From Salinicoccus kekensis (lineage in GTDB: Bacteria; Bacillota; Bacilli; Staphylococcales; Salinicoccaceae), in NCBI RefSeq assembly GCF_900220995.1, contig NZ_OBQF01000004.1, positions 186,001 to 250,000 of the forward strand: DNA of 64,000 bases, in the 5' to 3' direction. Made by a program: the position numbers and the translations under genes. Of this stretch, positions 47,970 to 58,227 are shown piece after piece (within the stretch, counting starts at the first letter, position 1; every line of letters starts with the position of its first letter). The notes under the pieces were generated by a model. It was given only the letters and a program-made list of their open reading frames with translations. It made no database searches and was not told the DNA's origin.

Positions 47970-49141
47970 TCGGTATCCTCCTTTTCTTCCACCTGCTCGG
48001 ACAAGGTCTTCTGATTGTGGATCGTCTCTTTCATCCACCTGAGGACCTTCTCCCCGTATTCTTTTTCATATTTGACCTTATCTTTCTTGCCTTCTGCCTT
48101 CTTGGCCTCCTGCCAGACTTCGTTCAAGTCCTCCATATCTTCAACGACCGCATCCGAGAACACATGGGGATGGCGCCTGATGACTTTTTCCGTCATCCCG
48201 GCGAGGACATCCATGAAATCAAAGTGTCCCCTCTTGCTGCCGATGGCGGAATGCAGTGCGACCTGGAGCAGTATGTCACCAAGCTCTTCGATGATGTCCT
48301 CATCATCTCCGCGCTCGATCGCCTCGATCACTTCATATGCCTCTTCCAGCAGGTACTTTTGCAGCGATTCGTGCGTCTGCTTCTTATCCCACGGGCAGCC
48401 ATCCTCACCGACAAGCGTATCAAAGATGCCCATCATATGGTGGACCGACTTCACATCCTGCGCCTCGAGTGATGATGCAGGGATGAAGAGCGCCATCAGG
48501 TTGCTCGCGACCTGGAGATGATCGATCTCATGGAGCGGCACCTCATACACCATCTCATCACTGCCGCCTGCAGCGATGATGATTTTGACATCCATCTCCG
48601 GCGGGTAGTAATCGAGCAGAGTCAGTTTGACATCACTCAGGCTGAACTGGTCATACACCTGCGTGATGATCGTATGCTTCCTGTGCGAGAGGTCCCGGAG
48701 TTCAAGCGCTGTCGCATCAAGCAGCTGGAAACCGTCATTGACGGGCACACCCGCTGCGGTGATGACCGCATCTATGAGGCTGCCGCCGCCCTTGATGTCG
48801 ACTCGGAAACCATCTTCTGCCGCGCGTGCCAGCAGGAGCTCCGTCGTCGTTTCATAAAATAAAGGATGCCCAGGCACGACATAATCCACATCCGATGACT
48901 GCACCGCCCGGATGAGGCGGTTGCAGATTTCTTCATATGTCTCCTCGAAAGTGCCGCTGCTTTCATAAATGTCATCAAAGGACTGCCATTTGAGCCCTTC
49001 CTCCTTCAAGGTCGCGGTGACCGGATGGTCCTCCGTCCGCAGATAAAGATTGCGGGAAGACTTGATTTCCCTCCATATGCCGAGCGGCATGCTGTCGATG
49101 TCCGAACTGCCGAGCCCGATGATATTGATTGTATTCATCAT
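47966..49141 (-). CDS. mazG: Nucleoside triphosphate pyrophosphohydrolase MazG/YabN
   Basis: 391 residues in two parts: an N-terminal tetrapyrrole-methylase-like domain ([32 protein letters not shown]) and a C-terminal MazG domain ([47 protein letters not shown]) with the metal-binding EExxE and ExxD. It removes aberrant NTPs. It overlaps mfd by 4 bp, with no flippase gene between them. Confidence 0.94.
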   Translation of the reverse strand: MMNTINIIGLGSSDIDSMPLGIWREIKSSRNLYLRTEDHPVTATLKEEGLKWQSFDDIYESSGTFEETYEEICNRLIRAVQSSDVDYVVPGHPLFYETTTELLLARAAEDGFRVDIKGGGSLIDAVITAAGVPVNDGFQLLDATALELRDLSHRKHTIITQVYDQFSLSDVKLTLLDYYPPEMDVKIIIAAGGSDEMVYEVPLHEIDHLQVASNLMALFIPASSLEAQDVKSVHHMMGIFDTLVGEDGCPWDKKQTHESLQKYLLEEAYEVIEAIERGDDEDIIEELGDILLQVALHSAIGSKRGHFDFMDVLAGMTEKVIRRHPHVFSDAVVEDMEDLNEVWQEAKKAEGKKDKVKYEKEYGEKVLRWMKETIHNQKTLSEQVEEKEDTE

Positions 49142-52100
49142 GCAACCTCCATCCTGCTGTCCTGTATATCTTCCAATATATTGACGAGCTTTTTGATATC
49201 TTTTGTGGCAACCGTGATCTTGAGTTCACCGTCCTGCACCCCGACCTGGATGATGCGCCCGTAGTCGCGGGTGTCCATGAACAATTTTTCACCGTCGATC
49301 TGTGCCGTAGCCTGTTTGGAAACGTGGAGATGGATCTTGCCGCCGTCTTCCTTGACCTGGTAGATGCCGTACATCAGGGCGTAGACTTTCACCCGCACAA
49401 GCTGCAGGAGATTGTTGACTTCCTCCGGGAAAGTGCCGAACCGGTCGATCAGCTCGTCTTCGATGTCCATGACCGTATCGATCGAACTTGCCGCCCGGAG
49501 ACGTTTATAAATATCGATCTTCGACTGTTCATGGGTGATGTAGGTGCCGGGTATATAGGCATCGAGCGTGATGTCGATCGGTATGTTGAGCGGCTTCTCC
49601 TCTTCTTCGATCCCCCGCTTCTCCCTGACGGCGGATTCAAGCATTTCGGAATAGAGTTCATATCCGACGGAGTCGATGAAGCCCGACTGATGTTTGCCGA
49701 GCAGATTCCCCGCACCGCGGATGTTGAGGTCCCGCATCGCGATCTTGAAGCCGCTGCCGAGTTCGGTGTATTCCTTGATGGCTTCAAGCCGTTTTTCCGC
49801 CACTTCGGTGAGCACTTTATTCGGCTGATGGAAGAGGTAGGCGTAACTGATCCGGTTGCTCCGTCCGACCCGGCCCCGCAGCTGATAGAGCTGGCTGAGG
49901 CCGAAGCGGTCGGCATCCTCGATGATCAGGGTGTTCGCATTCGGTACATCCACACCCGTCTCTATGATCGTCGTCGTGACAAGGACGTCGAACTCATTGT
50001 TGACGAAGTCGAGCATCGTCTCCTCAATCTCTTTTTCGGTCATCTTCGCATGCATGACGCCGACGTTCGCATCGGGCACGAGGGATTCCACATGGGCCTT
50101 CTTCTGGTAGATCGTATCCACCCGGTTATGGAGATAAAACACCTGTCCGTCCCGTGCAAGCTCTCTTTCGATCGCTTCACGGACGAAGTTGCCGTTGTAT
50201 TCAAGTACGTAAGTCTGTACGGGGAAGCGGTTCTCAGGCGGCGTCTCGATCACCGACAAATCCCTCACCCCGGATAAGCTCATATGCAGTGTGCGCGGGA
50301 TCGGCGTGGCAGTGAGGGTGAGCACATCCACATTCGTCTTCAGCTGTTTGATGCGCTCCTTGTGCCTCACCCCGAAACGCTGCTCCTCATCGACGATCAG
50401 GAGGCCGAGGTCCTTGAACTCGACATCCTTGCTCAATATCTTATGGGTGCCGACGACGATGTCGATCATCCCTTCCTTCAGGCCTTCCCGCGTCTTCTTG
50501 TTCTGTGCGGCGGTCCTGAAGCGGCTCATCATCGCCACATTCACCGGATAATCCTCGATCCTCTCGATGAGGCTTTCGAAGTGCTGGGCTGCAAGTATGG
50601 TCGTCGGCACGAGGAATGCCACCTGTTTGCCGTCCTGGACGGCCTTGAAGGCTGCACGGATGGCGACTTCCGTCTTGCCGTAGCCCACATCCCCGCAGAG
50701 CAGACGGTCCATCGGCTTGATGTCTTCCATATCATTTTTGATTTCATTCACAGAAGCGACCTGGTCAGGTGTCGGCTCATAAGGGAAACGCTCCTCGAAC
50801 GCCTGCTGCATGTCGGTGTCCGGCGAATATTTGTAGCCTCTTGCCTCTGCACGCTCCTGGTAGAGCTTCATGAGCTCGTCGGCGATTTCATTGACGCTCG
50901 CTTCGACTTTGGCCTTCGTCTTCTTCCATTCCGTGCCGCCGAGTTTATGCATCTTCGGTGCATTGTCTTCATTCGATACATATTTCTGCACGAGGTCCAT
51001 CTGATCCACAGGGATGTAAAGCTGGTCCGTCCCTTTATACTGCAGCTTCATATAGTCGTTGTGGATGCCGCCGACTTCCATCGTCTCTATGCCGAGGTAG
51101 CGCCCGACGCCGTGGTGCACATGAACGACGTAATCCCCGACATTCAAGTCCTGGTAGGACTTGATTTTCTCGGCATTGGTGAGCTTCTGCCGCCGCTTCT
51201 TCTTTTTGATGGTTTTATTGTAAAGTTCCTTTGAAGTCAGCACGGCCACCTGCATGAATGGGAGGATGAAACCCTTAGGCATTTCGCCCAGGGTGAGGAC
51301 GATGCCCGAGTCGACCGGTATTTCATGAATGTAGCTTGTAATCTTCAGATCGTCCAGCAGCTGCTTCGTCTTTAAAAGTTCCTCTTCATTCCTCAGGATG
51401 ATGTTGACCAGATAGTCGTCCTGCAGCATCCTGTTGAGGTTTGAGGCAAGGATATCATACTGTCCGTAGTAGATTTCAGTCGGACGCACCGATATCTTGA
51501 CGATCTTCCCGATTTCAACCGGCATGCTCTTGGTGAACAGGGTGAAATATGTGCTGCCTTTCATCGACAGCAGCCGGTCAAGCTGTCCTTCGAGGTAGTT
51601 GCCGCCGCCCTTGAACACTTTGCCGGCTTCAACCATAGAACTGTAGAACTCACTGACCGCCGAAAGCTCCGCTTCATACGCTGAGGTGATGTTCGTCACT
51701 TCGTCGACCATCACATGGTGGTCTTCCTCTATATAATCGATGATCGAGTTCCCGGATTCATGCAGTAGATGTGCATACCGTGTCAGATGCTCGAAAGCGA
51801 GGTCCGGGTGCGTCACTTCTTCGAAATGCTCCGTCAAAGCTTCCTTCCCCGCCTCATCCAGATAATCCGTGTCCTGTTCATATAATTCACGGATTTTGGC
51901 AAGGAGCTGCTCCCTGTCTCCTGCATCCAGAACGTACTCTGCATACGGCTCCAGGGTGAATGCATCTATGTTTTTGATCGAGCGCTGAGTCTCCGGATCG
52001 ATGATGCGCAAAGAATCGACTTCATCACCGAAAAGCTCCATGCGGTACAGCGCCTCCGGTGTGAATATGTCGATGATGTCCCCGCGGACCGCAAACTCGC

Positions 52101-52620
52101 CTGAGTTCTGGGCTTTCGATAAACGCTTATAGCCGATGCTGACCAGATATTCCAACAACTCTTCGTAATCCACGATATCCGAATTTTTGAAAGTCCTTTG
52201 ATATGTCAGAAGCTTTTCCTTCGGCATGAGGGGTTTCATCAGCGCATGTACCGGCACGAGAAACAGCCCCGGCACATTGTGTGCCAGAGCATAGGCTGCT
52301 GCCATCCTTGACTTGATGAATTCGGGACTCTGTTTCGAATGGTTTTCGATCATGATATCGCCGACCGGGAATGTATAGACATTGTCTTCCATGAGATCCA
52401 TCAGCACTGCCGCCAGCTTTTCCATCTGGTGGTTGTTCTGGACGAAAATGACGTAAGGCCTTTTATTCATTTCGTAAAGCTGATACAGCAGAGTGGCCTT
52501 GAAATCTTCATTCACACCGGTGACAAGGAGGTTTTCTTTTTTATCGTGCTTTGCGACCTCGAGGAACCTTTCATCATTCCGTATGCGCTTTAAAATTTGC
52601 TTATCCATCGACATCACCAT
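49138..52620 (-). CDS. mfd: Transcription-repair coupling factor
   Basis: 1160 residues. UvrB-homology N-terminal domains, an RNA-polymerase-interaction domain (VGDYVVHVHHGVGRYLGIETM), the RecG-like translocase with Walker A GDVGYGKTEVA and DEEQRFGVRHKERIK, and the TRCF C-terminal domain. It dislodges stalled RNA polymerase and recruits UvrA. It overlaps pth by 20 bp; an inner start at 52608 (MDKQILK) is equally possible. Confidence 0.97.
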   Translation of the reverse strand: MVMSMDKQILKRIRNDERFLEVAKHDKKENLLVTGVNEDFKATLLYQLYEMNKRPYVIFVQNNHQMEKLAAVLMDLMEDNVYTFPVGDIMIENHSKQSPEFIKSRMAAAYALAHNVPGLFLVPVHALMKPLMPKEKLLTYQRTFKNSDIVDYEELLEYLVSIGYKRLSKAQNSGEFAVRGDIIDIFTPEALYRMELFGDEVDSLRIIDPETQRSIKNIDAFTLEPYAEYVLDAGDREQLLAKIRELYEQDTDYLDEAGKEALTEHFEEVTHPDLAFEHLTRYAHLLHESGNSIIDYIEEDHHVMVDEVTNITSAYEAELSAVSEFYSSMVEAGKVFKGGGNYLEGQLDRLLSMKGSTYFTLFTKSMPVEIGKIVKISVRPTEIYYGQYDILASNLNRMLQDDYLVNIILRNEEELLKTKQLLDDLKITSYIHEIPVDSGIVLTLGEMPKGFILPFMQVAVLTSKELYNKTIKKKKRRQKLTNAEKIKSYQDLNVGDYVVHVHHGVGRYLGIETMEVGGIHNDYMKLQYKGTDQLYIPVDQMDLVQKYVSNEDNAPKMHKLGGTEWKKTKAKVEASVNEIADELMKLYQERAEARGYKYSPDTDMQQAFEERFPYEPTPDQVASVNEIKNDMEDIKPMDRLLCGDVGYGKTEVAIRAAFKAVQDGKQVAFLVPTTILAAQHFESLIERIEDYPVNVAMMSRFRTAAQNKKTREGLKEGMIDIVVGTHKILSKDVEFKDLGLLIVDEEQRFGVRHKERIKQLKTNVDVLTLTATPIPRTLHMSLSGVRDLSVIETPPENRFPVQTYVLEYNGNFVREAIERELARDGQVFYLHNRVDTIYQKKAHVESLVPDANVGVMHAKMTEKEIEETMLDFVNNEFDVLVTTTIIETGVDVPNANTLIIEDADRFGLSQLYQLRGRVGRSNRISYAYLFHQPNKVLTEVAEKRLEAIKEYTELGSGFKIAMRDLNIRGAGNLLGKHQSGFIDSVGYELYSEMLESAVREKRGIEEEEKPLNIPIDITLDAYIPGTYITHEQSKIDIYKRLRAASSIDTVMDIEDELIDRFGTFPEEVNNLLQLVRVKVYALMYGIYQVKEDGGKIHLHVSKQATAQIDGEKLFMDTRDYGRIIQVGVQDGELKITVATKDIKKLVNILEDIQDSRMEVA

Positions 52621-53173
52621 TAAATTCCGTCATGACTTCCTCGAAAGGTTCAGTGATGAACTTGATGGATGCTTCACTCGCCCTGTCGACAACTTTTTCG
52701 AGGATGGGCTGTTCCGCCTTTGAAAATTTGCTGAGCACATACTTCACGACCGTCGTACCCTCAGCCGGACGGTCGATCCCGATGCGGATCCGTTTATATT
52801 TTTCGGTGGCGAGATGCTGATTCAGTGATTTCATCCCGTTATGCCCGCCTCCGGTCCCTTTCTGCCTTAAGCGCAGCCTGCCGAGCGGCAGGTCCAGATC
52901 ATCGTAAAGGACGATGACTTTTTCCATTTCTATGTTGTAATAGTCCAGCAGCGGGCGGACGCCCTCACCTGACAAATTCATAAAAGTCTGGGGTTTGACC
53001 AGCATGACCTTATGACCGTCATGTACACCGATGCCGTAGTCACATTTGAATTTACGATTGGTGACTTCGATATTCAAGTCCGAAGCGATTTTATCGACCA
53101 CCATGAAACCAATGTTATGACGCGTCAGTTCATATTTCTTCCCTGGATTTCCAAGCCCAATTATACATCTCAT
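52601..53173 (-). CDS. pth: Peptidyl-tRNA hydrolase
   Basis: 190 residues. IIGLGNPGKKYELTRHNIGFMVVD contains the catalytic histidine, and PQTFMNLSGEGVRPLLDYY plus DDLDLPLGRLRLRQKGTGGGHNGMKS the tRNA-acceptor binding signatures. Frees tRNA from dropped-off peptidyl-tRNA. Downstream of rplY after a terminator. Confidence 0.97.
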   Translation of the reverse strand: MRCIIGLGNPGKKYELTRHNIGFMVVDKIASDLNIEVTNRKFKCDYGIGVHDGHKVMLVKPQTFMNLSGEGVRPLLDYYNIEMEKVIVLYDDLDLPLGRLRLRQKGTGGGHNGMKSLNQHLATEKYKRIRIGIDRPAEGTTVVKYVLSKFSKAEQPILEKVVDRASEASIKFITEPFEEVMTEFNGDVDG

Positions 53174-53194
53174 CTCATCACCTCATACAACGTT

Positions 53195-53220
53195 AAAAAA
53201 GGCGATGGTCGCCCACCGCC
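53195..53220 (-). terminator. Terminator after rplY
   Basis: GGCGGTGG and CCATCGCC (one G-U pair) form a stem with loop GCGA, then TTTTTTAAC on the minus strand. Confidence 0.75.
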
Positions 53221-53234
53221 TGTCATTTGATGTA

Positions 53235-53864
53235 TTACTCCTGTGAAGATTCTTCCTCAGCCTCTTCTGCTGATTCCTCTGCAGATTCCTCTGATTCTTC
53301 GTCGTCAAGCTCTTCCTCTTTTTGTGGAGGTACAACCGTCACGAGTGCTTCATCATCTTCGTTTTCAATCGTGAAGTTGCCCGTCGTCTTAATATCGGAT
53401 ACATAAAGTGTGTCGCCGATACCAAGGTCGCTCACGTCCACTACCAGTGTTTCCGGAATGTTATCCGGTGTCGCCGTAACTTCAACTTCGAAGATCGGCT
53501 GTTCCACGATGCCGCCTTCATCGACGCCCACCGCTTCACCTGTGATTTCGATTGTAACGTCAACAGTGACTTCCGTCTTCATGTTGATCGCCACAAAGTC
53601 GATGTGGGTGATCTGGTTTTTAAGTGAATCGAACTGATAGTCATAAACCATCACTTTTGTCGGTTCACCGTTCAAGTCCAGATCGATTACACCGTTACGT
53701 CCCACTTCACGGATGACTTTGATGAATTCAACTTCATCAACTGCAACTGAAGTGTTTTCAACTTGATATCCGTATACGACTGCCGGTACTTGACCGCTGT
53801 TGCGCAGTTGTTTAACGGATGAACGAGTTTTTGCTTCTCTATTTGCCGAGGCTAATTTTGCCAT
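53235..53864 (-). CDS. rplY: 50S ribosomal protein L25, CTC form
   Basis: 209 residues from the ATG at 53864 ([16 protein letters not shown]), behind AAAGGTGG. The L25 5S-rRNA-binding domain (about 1-95) is followed by the TL5-type beta domain and a strongly acidic tail rich in Glu and Ser (from about 180). This is the long general-stress (Ctc) version. In Staphylococcus and Bacillus it is SigB-regulated; no SigB promoter was identified here. Confidence 0.93.
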   Translation of the reverse strand: MAKLASANREAKTRSSVKQLRNSGQVPAVVYGYQVENTSVAVDEVEFIKVIREVGRNGVIDLDLNGEPTKVMVYDYQFDSLKNQITHIDFVAINMKTEVTVDVTIEITGEAVGVDEGGIVEQPIFEVEVTATPDNIPETLVVDVSDLGIGDTLYVSDIKTTGNFTIENEDDEALVTVVPPQKEEELDDEESEESAEESAEEAEEESSQE

Positions 53865-53968
53865 GGTAATAATTCCACCTTTCATATAACAGACAATGTA
53901 TTATGTCCAATTTAACACATAGCACAAACAATAATAACATATTACCCGCCTGTTTGTAAAAAAAACTT

Positions 53969-54937
53969 TTAATTATCGAATAAAGTGCTGACAGATTCCT
54001 CTTTATATACTCTGACGATGGCCTGGGCAATCAGTGCACCCACTGAAAGTTCAGTGATTTTGCCTATTTTCTTCTCCTCGGCAAGCTGTATGGAATTCGT
54101 CACCACAAGTTCTTTTATAATGGAGCTTTCAATTCTTTCTATAGCCGGACCGGATAAGACAGGGTGTGTACAGCATGCATAAACCTCTTTTGCACCTTTG
54201 TCCACAAGAGCCTGTGCAGCGAGCTTGATCGTCCCGCCGGTGTCTATGATGTCATCGATGATGATTGCTGTCTTACCTTCGATATCACCGACGATGTTCA
54301 TCACTTCGGCGACATTCGGTCTCGGCCGGCGCTTATCAATGATGGCAATCGGCGTTTTCAGACGGTCCGCCATCTTACGGGCGCGGGTGACTCCGCCGTG
54401 GTCCGGGGACACGACAACCACATCATCAAAATTCAGGTCTTCCTTTTCCGAGAAATAATCGCTCAAAAGCGGCACACCCATCAGGTGATCGATCGGGATG
54501 TCGAAGAAGCCCTGGATCTGCGGTGCATGAAGATCCAGTGAGATGACCCTGTCCGCACCTGCAGTTTCCAGTAAATTCGCAACAAGTTTGGCCGTGATCG
54601 GTTCACGGGAGCGGCTTTTACGGTCCTGTCTCGCATAACCGTAATAAGGCATCACCAGATTGATCGTCTTGGCTGATGCACGCTTCAATGCATCCACCAT
54701 GATCAAAAGCTCCATAAGATGTTCATTTACGGGCTGGGAAGTCGACTGGATGACAAATGTATCACAGCCGCGCACACTTTCCTCGATGCTGATTGAAACT
54801 TCCTCATCCGAGAAGTGGTTGACTTCGCAGGCTCCGAGCGGAATGCCGATATGGCGCGAAATTTCTTCTGCAAGCGGTTCGTTGCTGTTTAGTGAAAAGA
54901 GCCTTAATTTGGAATTGGTTACGTTTGTAGATGACAT
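53969..54937 (-). CDS. prs: Ribose-phosphate pyrophosphokinase
   Basis: 322 residues, class I PRPP synthetase. [17 protein letters not shown] near the N-terminus, the ATP-binding [15 protein letters not shown], and the PRPP-binding loop [15 protein letters not shown]. Supplies PRPP to nucleotide, His and Trp synthesis. It lies 12 bp after glmU and is cotranscribed with it. Confidence 0.97.
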   Translation of the reverse strand: MSSTNVTNSKLRLFSLNSNEPLAEEISRHIGIPLGACEVNHFSDEEVSISIEESVRGCDTFVIQSTSQPVNEHLMELLIMVDALKRASAKTINLVMPYYGYARQDRKSRSREPITAKLVANLLETAGADRVISLDLHAPQIQGFFDIPIDHLMGVPLLSDYFSEKEDLNFDDVVVVSPDHGGVTRARKMADRLKTPIAIIDKRRPRPNVAEVMNIVGDIEGKTAIIIDDIIDTGGTIKLAAQALVDKGAKEVYACCTHPVLSGPAIERIESSIIKELVVTNSIQLAEEKKIGKITELSVGALIAQAIVRVYKEESVSTLFDN

Positions 54938-54949
54938 GATTTGCCTCCA

Positions 54950-56311
54950 TTATTTTGAGTTTTTATAATAGCCTTCTTTTGTTGTCTGCCTGTTCCTTGC
55001 GATTGCCAGACTGTCGTCCGGCACTTCGTCTGTTACCGTCGAGCCGGCTGCGATGAACGAACGGTCCCCGATTTTGACAGGGGCGACCAGGTTGGCGTTG
55101 CAGCCTATGAAAGCATCCTTGCCGATTTCCGTCCTGAACTTGTTCTTGCCATCATAATTCACCGTGATTGTACCACATCCTATGTTGGTGCGCTCGCCTA
55201 TGCGGGCGTCCCCGATATAACTCAGATGGGATACTTTGGATTCATCTTCAAGCTGCGACTTTTTCACTTCAACAAAATTACCAATTTTGACATTCTTTCC
55301 GAGCTCCGCACCCGGTCTGAGCTGGGCAAATGGGCCGACAGTCGTCCCTTTACCCACTTTTGCATCGGATACGACGGACTGCTTGATCACTGCGTCATCT
55401 TCTATATGGGAATCCGTGATATGGGAAGAGGAAGTGATCGTGACATTCTCCCCGATCACGGTATCACCGCTCAATACGACTCCCGGATAAATCAGGGTGT
55501 CCATACCGATCTTCACTGTAGCATCGACATAAGTTGATTTCGGGTCTGTAAAGGAGACCCCGTTCTGCATATGGCGGGTGTTGATCTGCTCACGGAGGAT
55601 GGCCTCCGCCTTTGCGAGGGCGACCCGGTCGTGGATCCCCATCGTTTCGTTGAAATCCGCCGTTTCATAGGCGTCTATCAGCTTATGCTCCGAAAACATT
55701 ATGCTGATGACCTCCGGCAGATGATATTCCTTCTGGGCATTATCATTGGTGACTTTATCCAGTGCCTTGAACAGTGTCTTATTATCAAAGATGAAGGTGC
55801 CTGTATTGATTTCATGAAGTTCCCTGACCTCTGAAGTGGCATCCTTTTCCTCCACGATCCTCTTCACAGAGCCATCATAATTTCTGACGACCCTGCCGTA
55901 GCCCGTCGGCACTTCCGCTTCGGCGGACAGTATGGTGGCGAGTGATTTCCTCTGTTTGTGGAATTCAAGCAGGTTTTTGATCGTCAGCGGAGAGATCAGG
56001 GGTGTATCCCCGTATATGACCAGAGTATGCCCTTCTTTACCTGCAAGCGCATCACTCAGCTGACCCACTGCATGCGCTGTACCGAGCTGCTCATCCTGTA
56101 CCGTCTTCTCGACACTGTCACCCAGATATTCGCCGATTTCCCGGCTGTCAGGCCCGATGATTGTATGTACTTCATCAAATCCGGCCTCTTTAACGTTATT
56201 GATCACATGCTGGATCATTGGTAAACCACATAATTCATGTAAGACCTTCGCCTTCCTCGACTTCATGCGTGTTCCCTTGCCGGCCGCCAAGATTATCGCT
56301 CGTGTTTGCAT
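54950..56311 (-). CDS. glmU: Bifunctional GlmU (UDP-GlcNAc synthesis)
   Basis: 453 residues from the ATG at 56311, 6 bases after GGAGG. The N-terminal uridyltransferase domain has AIILAAGKGTRMKSRKAKVLHELCG and LVIYGDTPLI; the C-terminal acetyltransferase domain is a left-handed beta helix with GPFAQLRPGAELGKNVKIGNF and GCGTITVNYDGKNK. Makes UDP-N-acetylglucosamine for the cell wall. Confidence 0.97.
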   Translation of the reverse strand: MQTRAIILAAGKGTRMKSRKAKVLHELCGLPMIQHVINNVKEAGFDEVHTIIGPDSREIGEYLGDSVEKTVQDEQLGTAHAVGQLSDALAGKEGHTLVIYGDTPLISPLTIKNLLEFHKQRKSLATILSAEAEVPTGYGRVVRNYDGSVKRIVEEKDATSEVRELHEINTGTFIFDNKTLFKALDKVTNDNAQKEYHLPEVISIMFSEHKLIDAYETADFNETMGIHDRVALAKAEAILREQINTRHMQNGVSFTDPKSTYVDATVKIGMDTLIYPGVVLSGDTVIGENVTITSSSHITDSHIEDDAVIKQSVVSDAKVGKGTTVGPFAQLRPGAELGKNVKIGNFVEVKKSQLEDESKVSHLSYIGDARIGERTNIGCGTITVNYDGKNKFRTEIGKDAFIGCNANLVAPVKIGDRSFIAAGSTVTDEVPDDSLAIARNRQTTKEGYYKNSK

Positions 56312-56339
56312 AATCACCCTCCAATTAATCGATATATCA

Positions 56340-56368
56340 ATTATATTTTACTCTATAAGGACTTTCAA
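56340..56368 (-). promoter_or_regulatory. Promoter of glmU-prs
   Basis: On the minus strand TTGAAA (56363-56368), exactly 17 bases, then a consensus TATAAT (56340-56345), about 30 bases before the glmU start. Confidence 0.8.
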
Positions 56369-56421
56369 GACGAACGTTAAGAGTTTGTAACAAAATTAAC
56401 AAACTATTTTCTGCAAAGCAA

Positions 56422-56470
56422 ATAAAAAATGAGCATAAAACCTGAATCCAGATTTCATGCTCATTTTGGA
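56422..56470 (-). terminator. Terminator of spoVG
   Basis: AAAATGAGCATGAAA and its partner TTTTATGCTCATTTTTT form a long stem on the minus strand, then TATTTGC. Confidence 0.85.
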
Positions 56471-56473
56471 ATT

Positions 56474-56854
56474 TTAAACGTTCTGTTCTTCATCATTATC
56501 ATCGTCTTCGTCAACGGCGATGGATTCTTCTTCCGTTTCCTCTTCTGCTTCTTCTCCGGTACTGCCGTCTTCATCTGCTCTAGGCGTCTCCGCCACATCT
56601 TCGGTTTCATCATAGACCCGCATGATTTCTTCCTGCACATGCTGCCTCATATCCGAATGGATCGGATGGGCAATGTCCCTGAATTCACCGTCCGGCGTCC
56701 GCTTGCTCGGCATGGCTACGAAAAGTCCGTTATTACCTTCGATCACCCTTAAATCATGGATGACGAACGCATCATCAAAAGTGATTGAAACCAATGCCTT
56801 CATTCTTGTATCTTGATTATTAACTTTACGCAGCCTAACATCTGTAATTTGCAT
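56474..56854 (-). CDS. spoVG: Regulatory DNA/RNA-binding protein SpoVG
   Basis: 126 residues from the ATG at 56854 ([12 protein letters not shown]), behind GGGGGAACGG. The conserved core (about 1-85) with [28 protein letters not shown] is intact, followed by an unusually long acidic tail (about 88-126, mostly Glu, Asp, Thr). In Staphylococcus SpoVG affects capsule, virulence and antibiotic tolerance; the protein has no link to sporulation in non-spore-formers. Follows ridA. Confidence 0.95.
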   Translation of the reverse strand: MQITDVRLRKVNNQDTRMKALVSITFDDAFVIHDLRVIEGNNGLFVAMPSKRTPDGEFRDIAHPIHSDMRQHVQEEIMRVYDETEDVAETPRADEDGSTGEEAEEETEEESIAVDEDDDNDEEQNV

Positions 56855-56942
56855 ATCCGTTCCCCCAATACGTTGATATTGTTGGATCAAATGTGTTACT
56901 GCTGCAGTCCAATAATGATCAATTCAGTTATTGCCTAATGTA

Positions 56943-57317
56943 TCATTCTATCGATGCAACAACTTCGATTTCCACCTGAACATCCTTAGGTAGACGACTG
57001 ACTTCCACACATGACCTTGCTGGTAATTTACCCTGAAAGTAAGATCCGTAAACCTCATTGATGTGCGGGAAGTCATTCATGTCGGCGATGAAGATCGTCG
57101 TCTTGACGACGTCCCCAAAACTCAAACCTGCCGCTTCAAGCACGTAACCGACGTTCTTCATCACCTGGTCGGTCTGCTCCTTGACATCGTCTGAAATGAT
57201 CTCGCCTTCCTTCGTCAGGGGAATCTGGCCTGATGAGAAGAAGAGGTTGCCGGTCTTCACGCCGTGACTGTACGGCCCCAGAGCTTCCGGGGCTTTATCT
57301 GCATTGATCGGTTGCAT
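56943..57317 (-). CDS. ridA: Enamine/imine deaminase RidA (YabJ)
   Basis: 124 residues, YjgF/YER057c/UK114 family. [46 protein letters not shown] and [23 protein letters not shown] carry the active-site Arg and the trimer interface. It hydrolyses reactive 2-aminoacrylate. It lies just after purR, as in Bacillus. Confidence 0.96.
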   Translation of the reverse strand: MQPINADKAPEALGPYSHGVKTGNLFFSSGQIPLTKEGEIISDDVKEQTDQVMKNVGYVLEAAGLSFGDVVKTTIFIADMNDFPHINEVYGSYFQGKLPARSCVEVSRLPKDVQVEIEVVASIE

Positions 57318-57331
57318 TCATAACACTCCTT

Positions 57332-58165
57332 TTAGTTATTATTATCAATATACTCCAAACAGTTGCCTTCTTCTACTACAAAGGACTGGTTATACTCATC
57401 GATTTCGGAAACTTTGAGCAGTGATGTATAGTCCCTGAACCTTCTGTTTGCCACTTCCTTCGCCTCCACCAGCACGCTGACGCCGACGACCTGCGCATTG
57501 AATTCCTCCATCAAATTCATCACACCTGAAATGGAGCCGCCGGCACGCAGGAAGTCATCCACGACAAGGACGCTTGAGCCTTCCTGCAATGTGCGTTTGG
57601 AGAGCACCATCGTCTCTATCTTGCGTGTCGAACCTGATACATAGTTCACTGATACGGTGGAGCCTTCGGTCACTTTATTGTCCTTGCGGATGATCGCAAC
57701 CGGCGCATTCAGCTTCCTTGCCACTGCATTCGCAAGCGAAATGCCTTTTGTCGCGATGGTCACGACCGCATCGATCTGTTCATTCTTATACATCGTCGCG
57801 ATCAGCTCGCCTATGGAATCCATCAGCGACGGATTGCCCATGATGTCCGACATGTACAGGTATCCGCCCGGCAGCAGCCGGTCGCTTTTCTCCAGGACTT
57901 CCTTGAAGCCTGTGACGATGTCCGCTGCACGCGTCCTGCTGATCTCCGGATGGAATGTGATGCCGCCCCCGGCGCCTGCAGTCGTCCTGATCGTGCCGAT
58001 GCCGTCCTCTTCAAACACATGCTTGATGATCCGGATATCCTCACTGATTGAAGATTTTGCCTGGTTGAATTGATCTACAAAAAATGTCAGCGGAATGAGG
58101 CGGTTTGGGTGTGTGGCTAAATACTGCGTCATGAACACCAGACGCTCACTGCGTTTATATTTCAT
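57332..58165 (-). CDS. purR: Purine operon repressor PurR
   Basis: 277 residues from the ATG at 58165 (MKYKRSERLVFM), behind GGAGAG. An N-terminal winged helix (about 1-75) precedes a phosphoribosyltransferase-like domain with the PRPP-binding motif SVLVVDDFLRAGGSISG; PRPP lowers DNA affinity and (p)ppGpp raises it. Represses purine genes. Confidence 0.95.
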   Translation of the reverse strand: MKYKRSERLVFMTQYLATHPNRLIPLTFFVDQFNQAKSSISEDIRIIKHVFEEDGIGTIRTTAGAGGGITFHPEISRTRAADIVTGFKEVLEKSDRLLPGGYLYMSDIMGNPSLMDSIGELIATMYKNEQIDAVVTIATKGISLANAVARKLNAPVAIIRKDNKVTEGSTVSVNYVSGSTRKIETMVLSKRTLQEGSSVLVVDDFLRAGGSISGVMNLMEEFNAQVVGVSVLVEAKEVANRRFRDYTSLLKVSEIDEYNQSFVVEEGNCLEYIDNNN

Positions 58166-58227
58166 GATAACTCTCCAATTCCGTATTATTAAGTAAGATG
58201 TTATCATAATTGTTCGCCTTTAGGCAA

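Noticed and set aside
49129-51234. Long plus-strand frames opposite mfd
   Set aside because: Complementary-strand shadows of a 1160-residue conserved gene.
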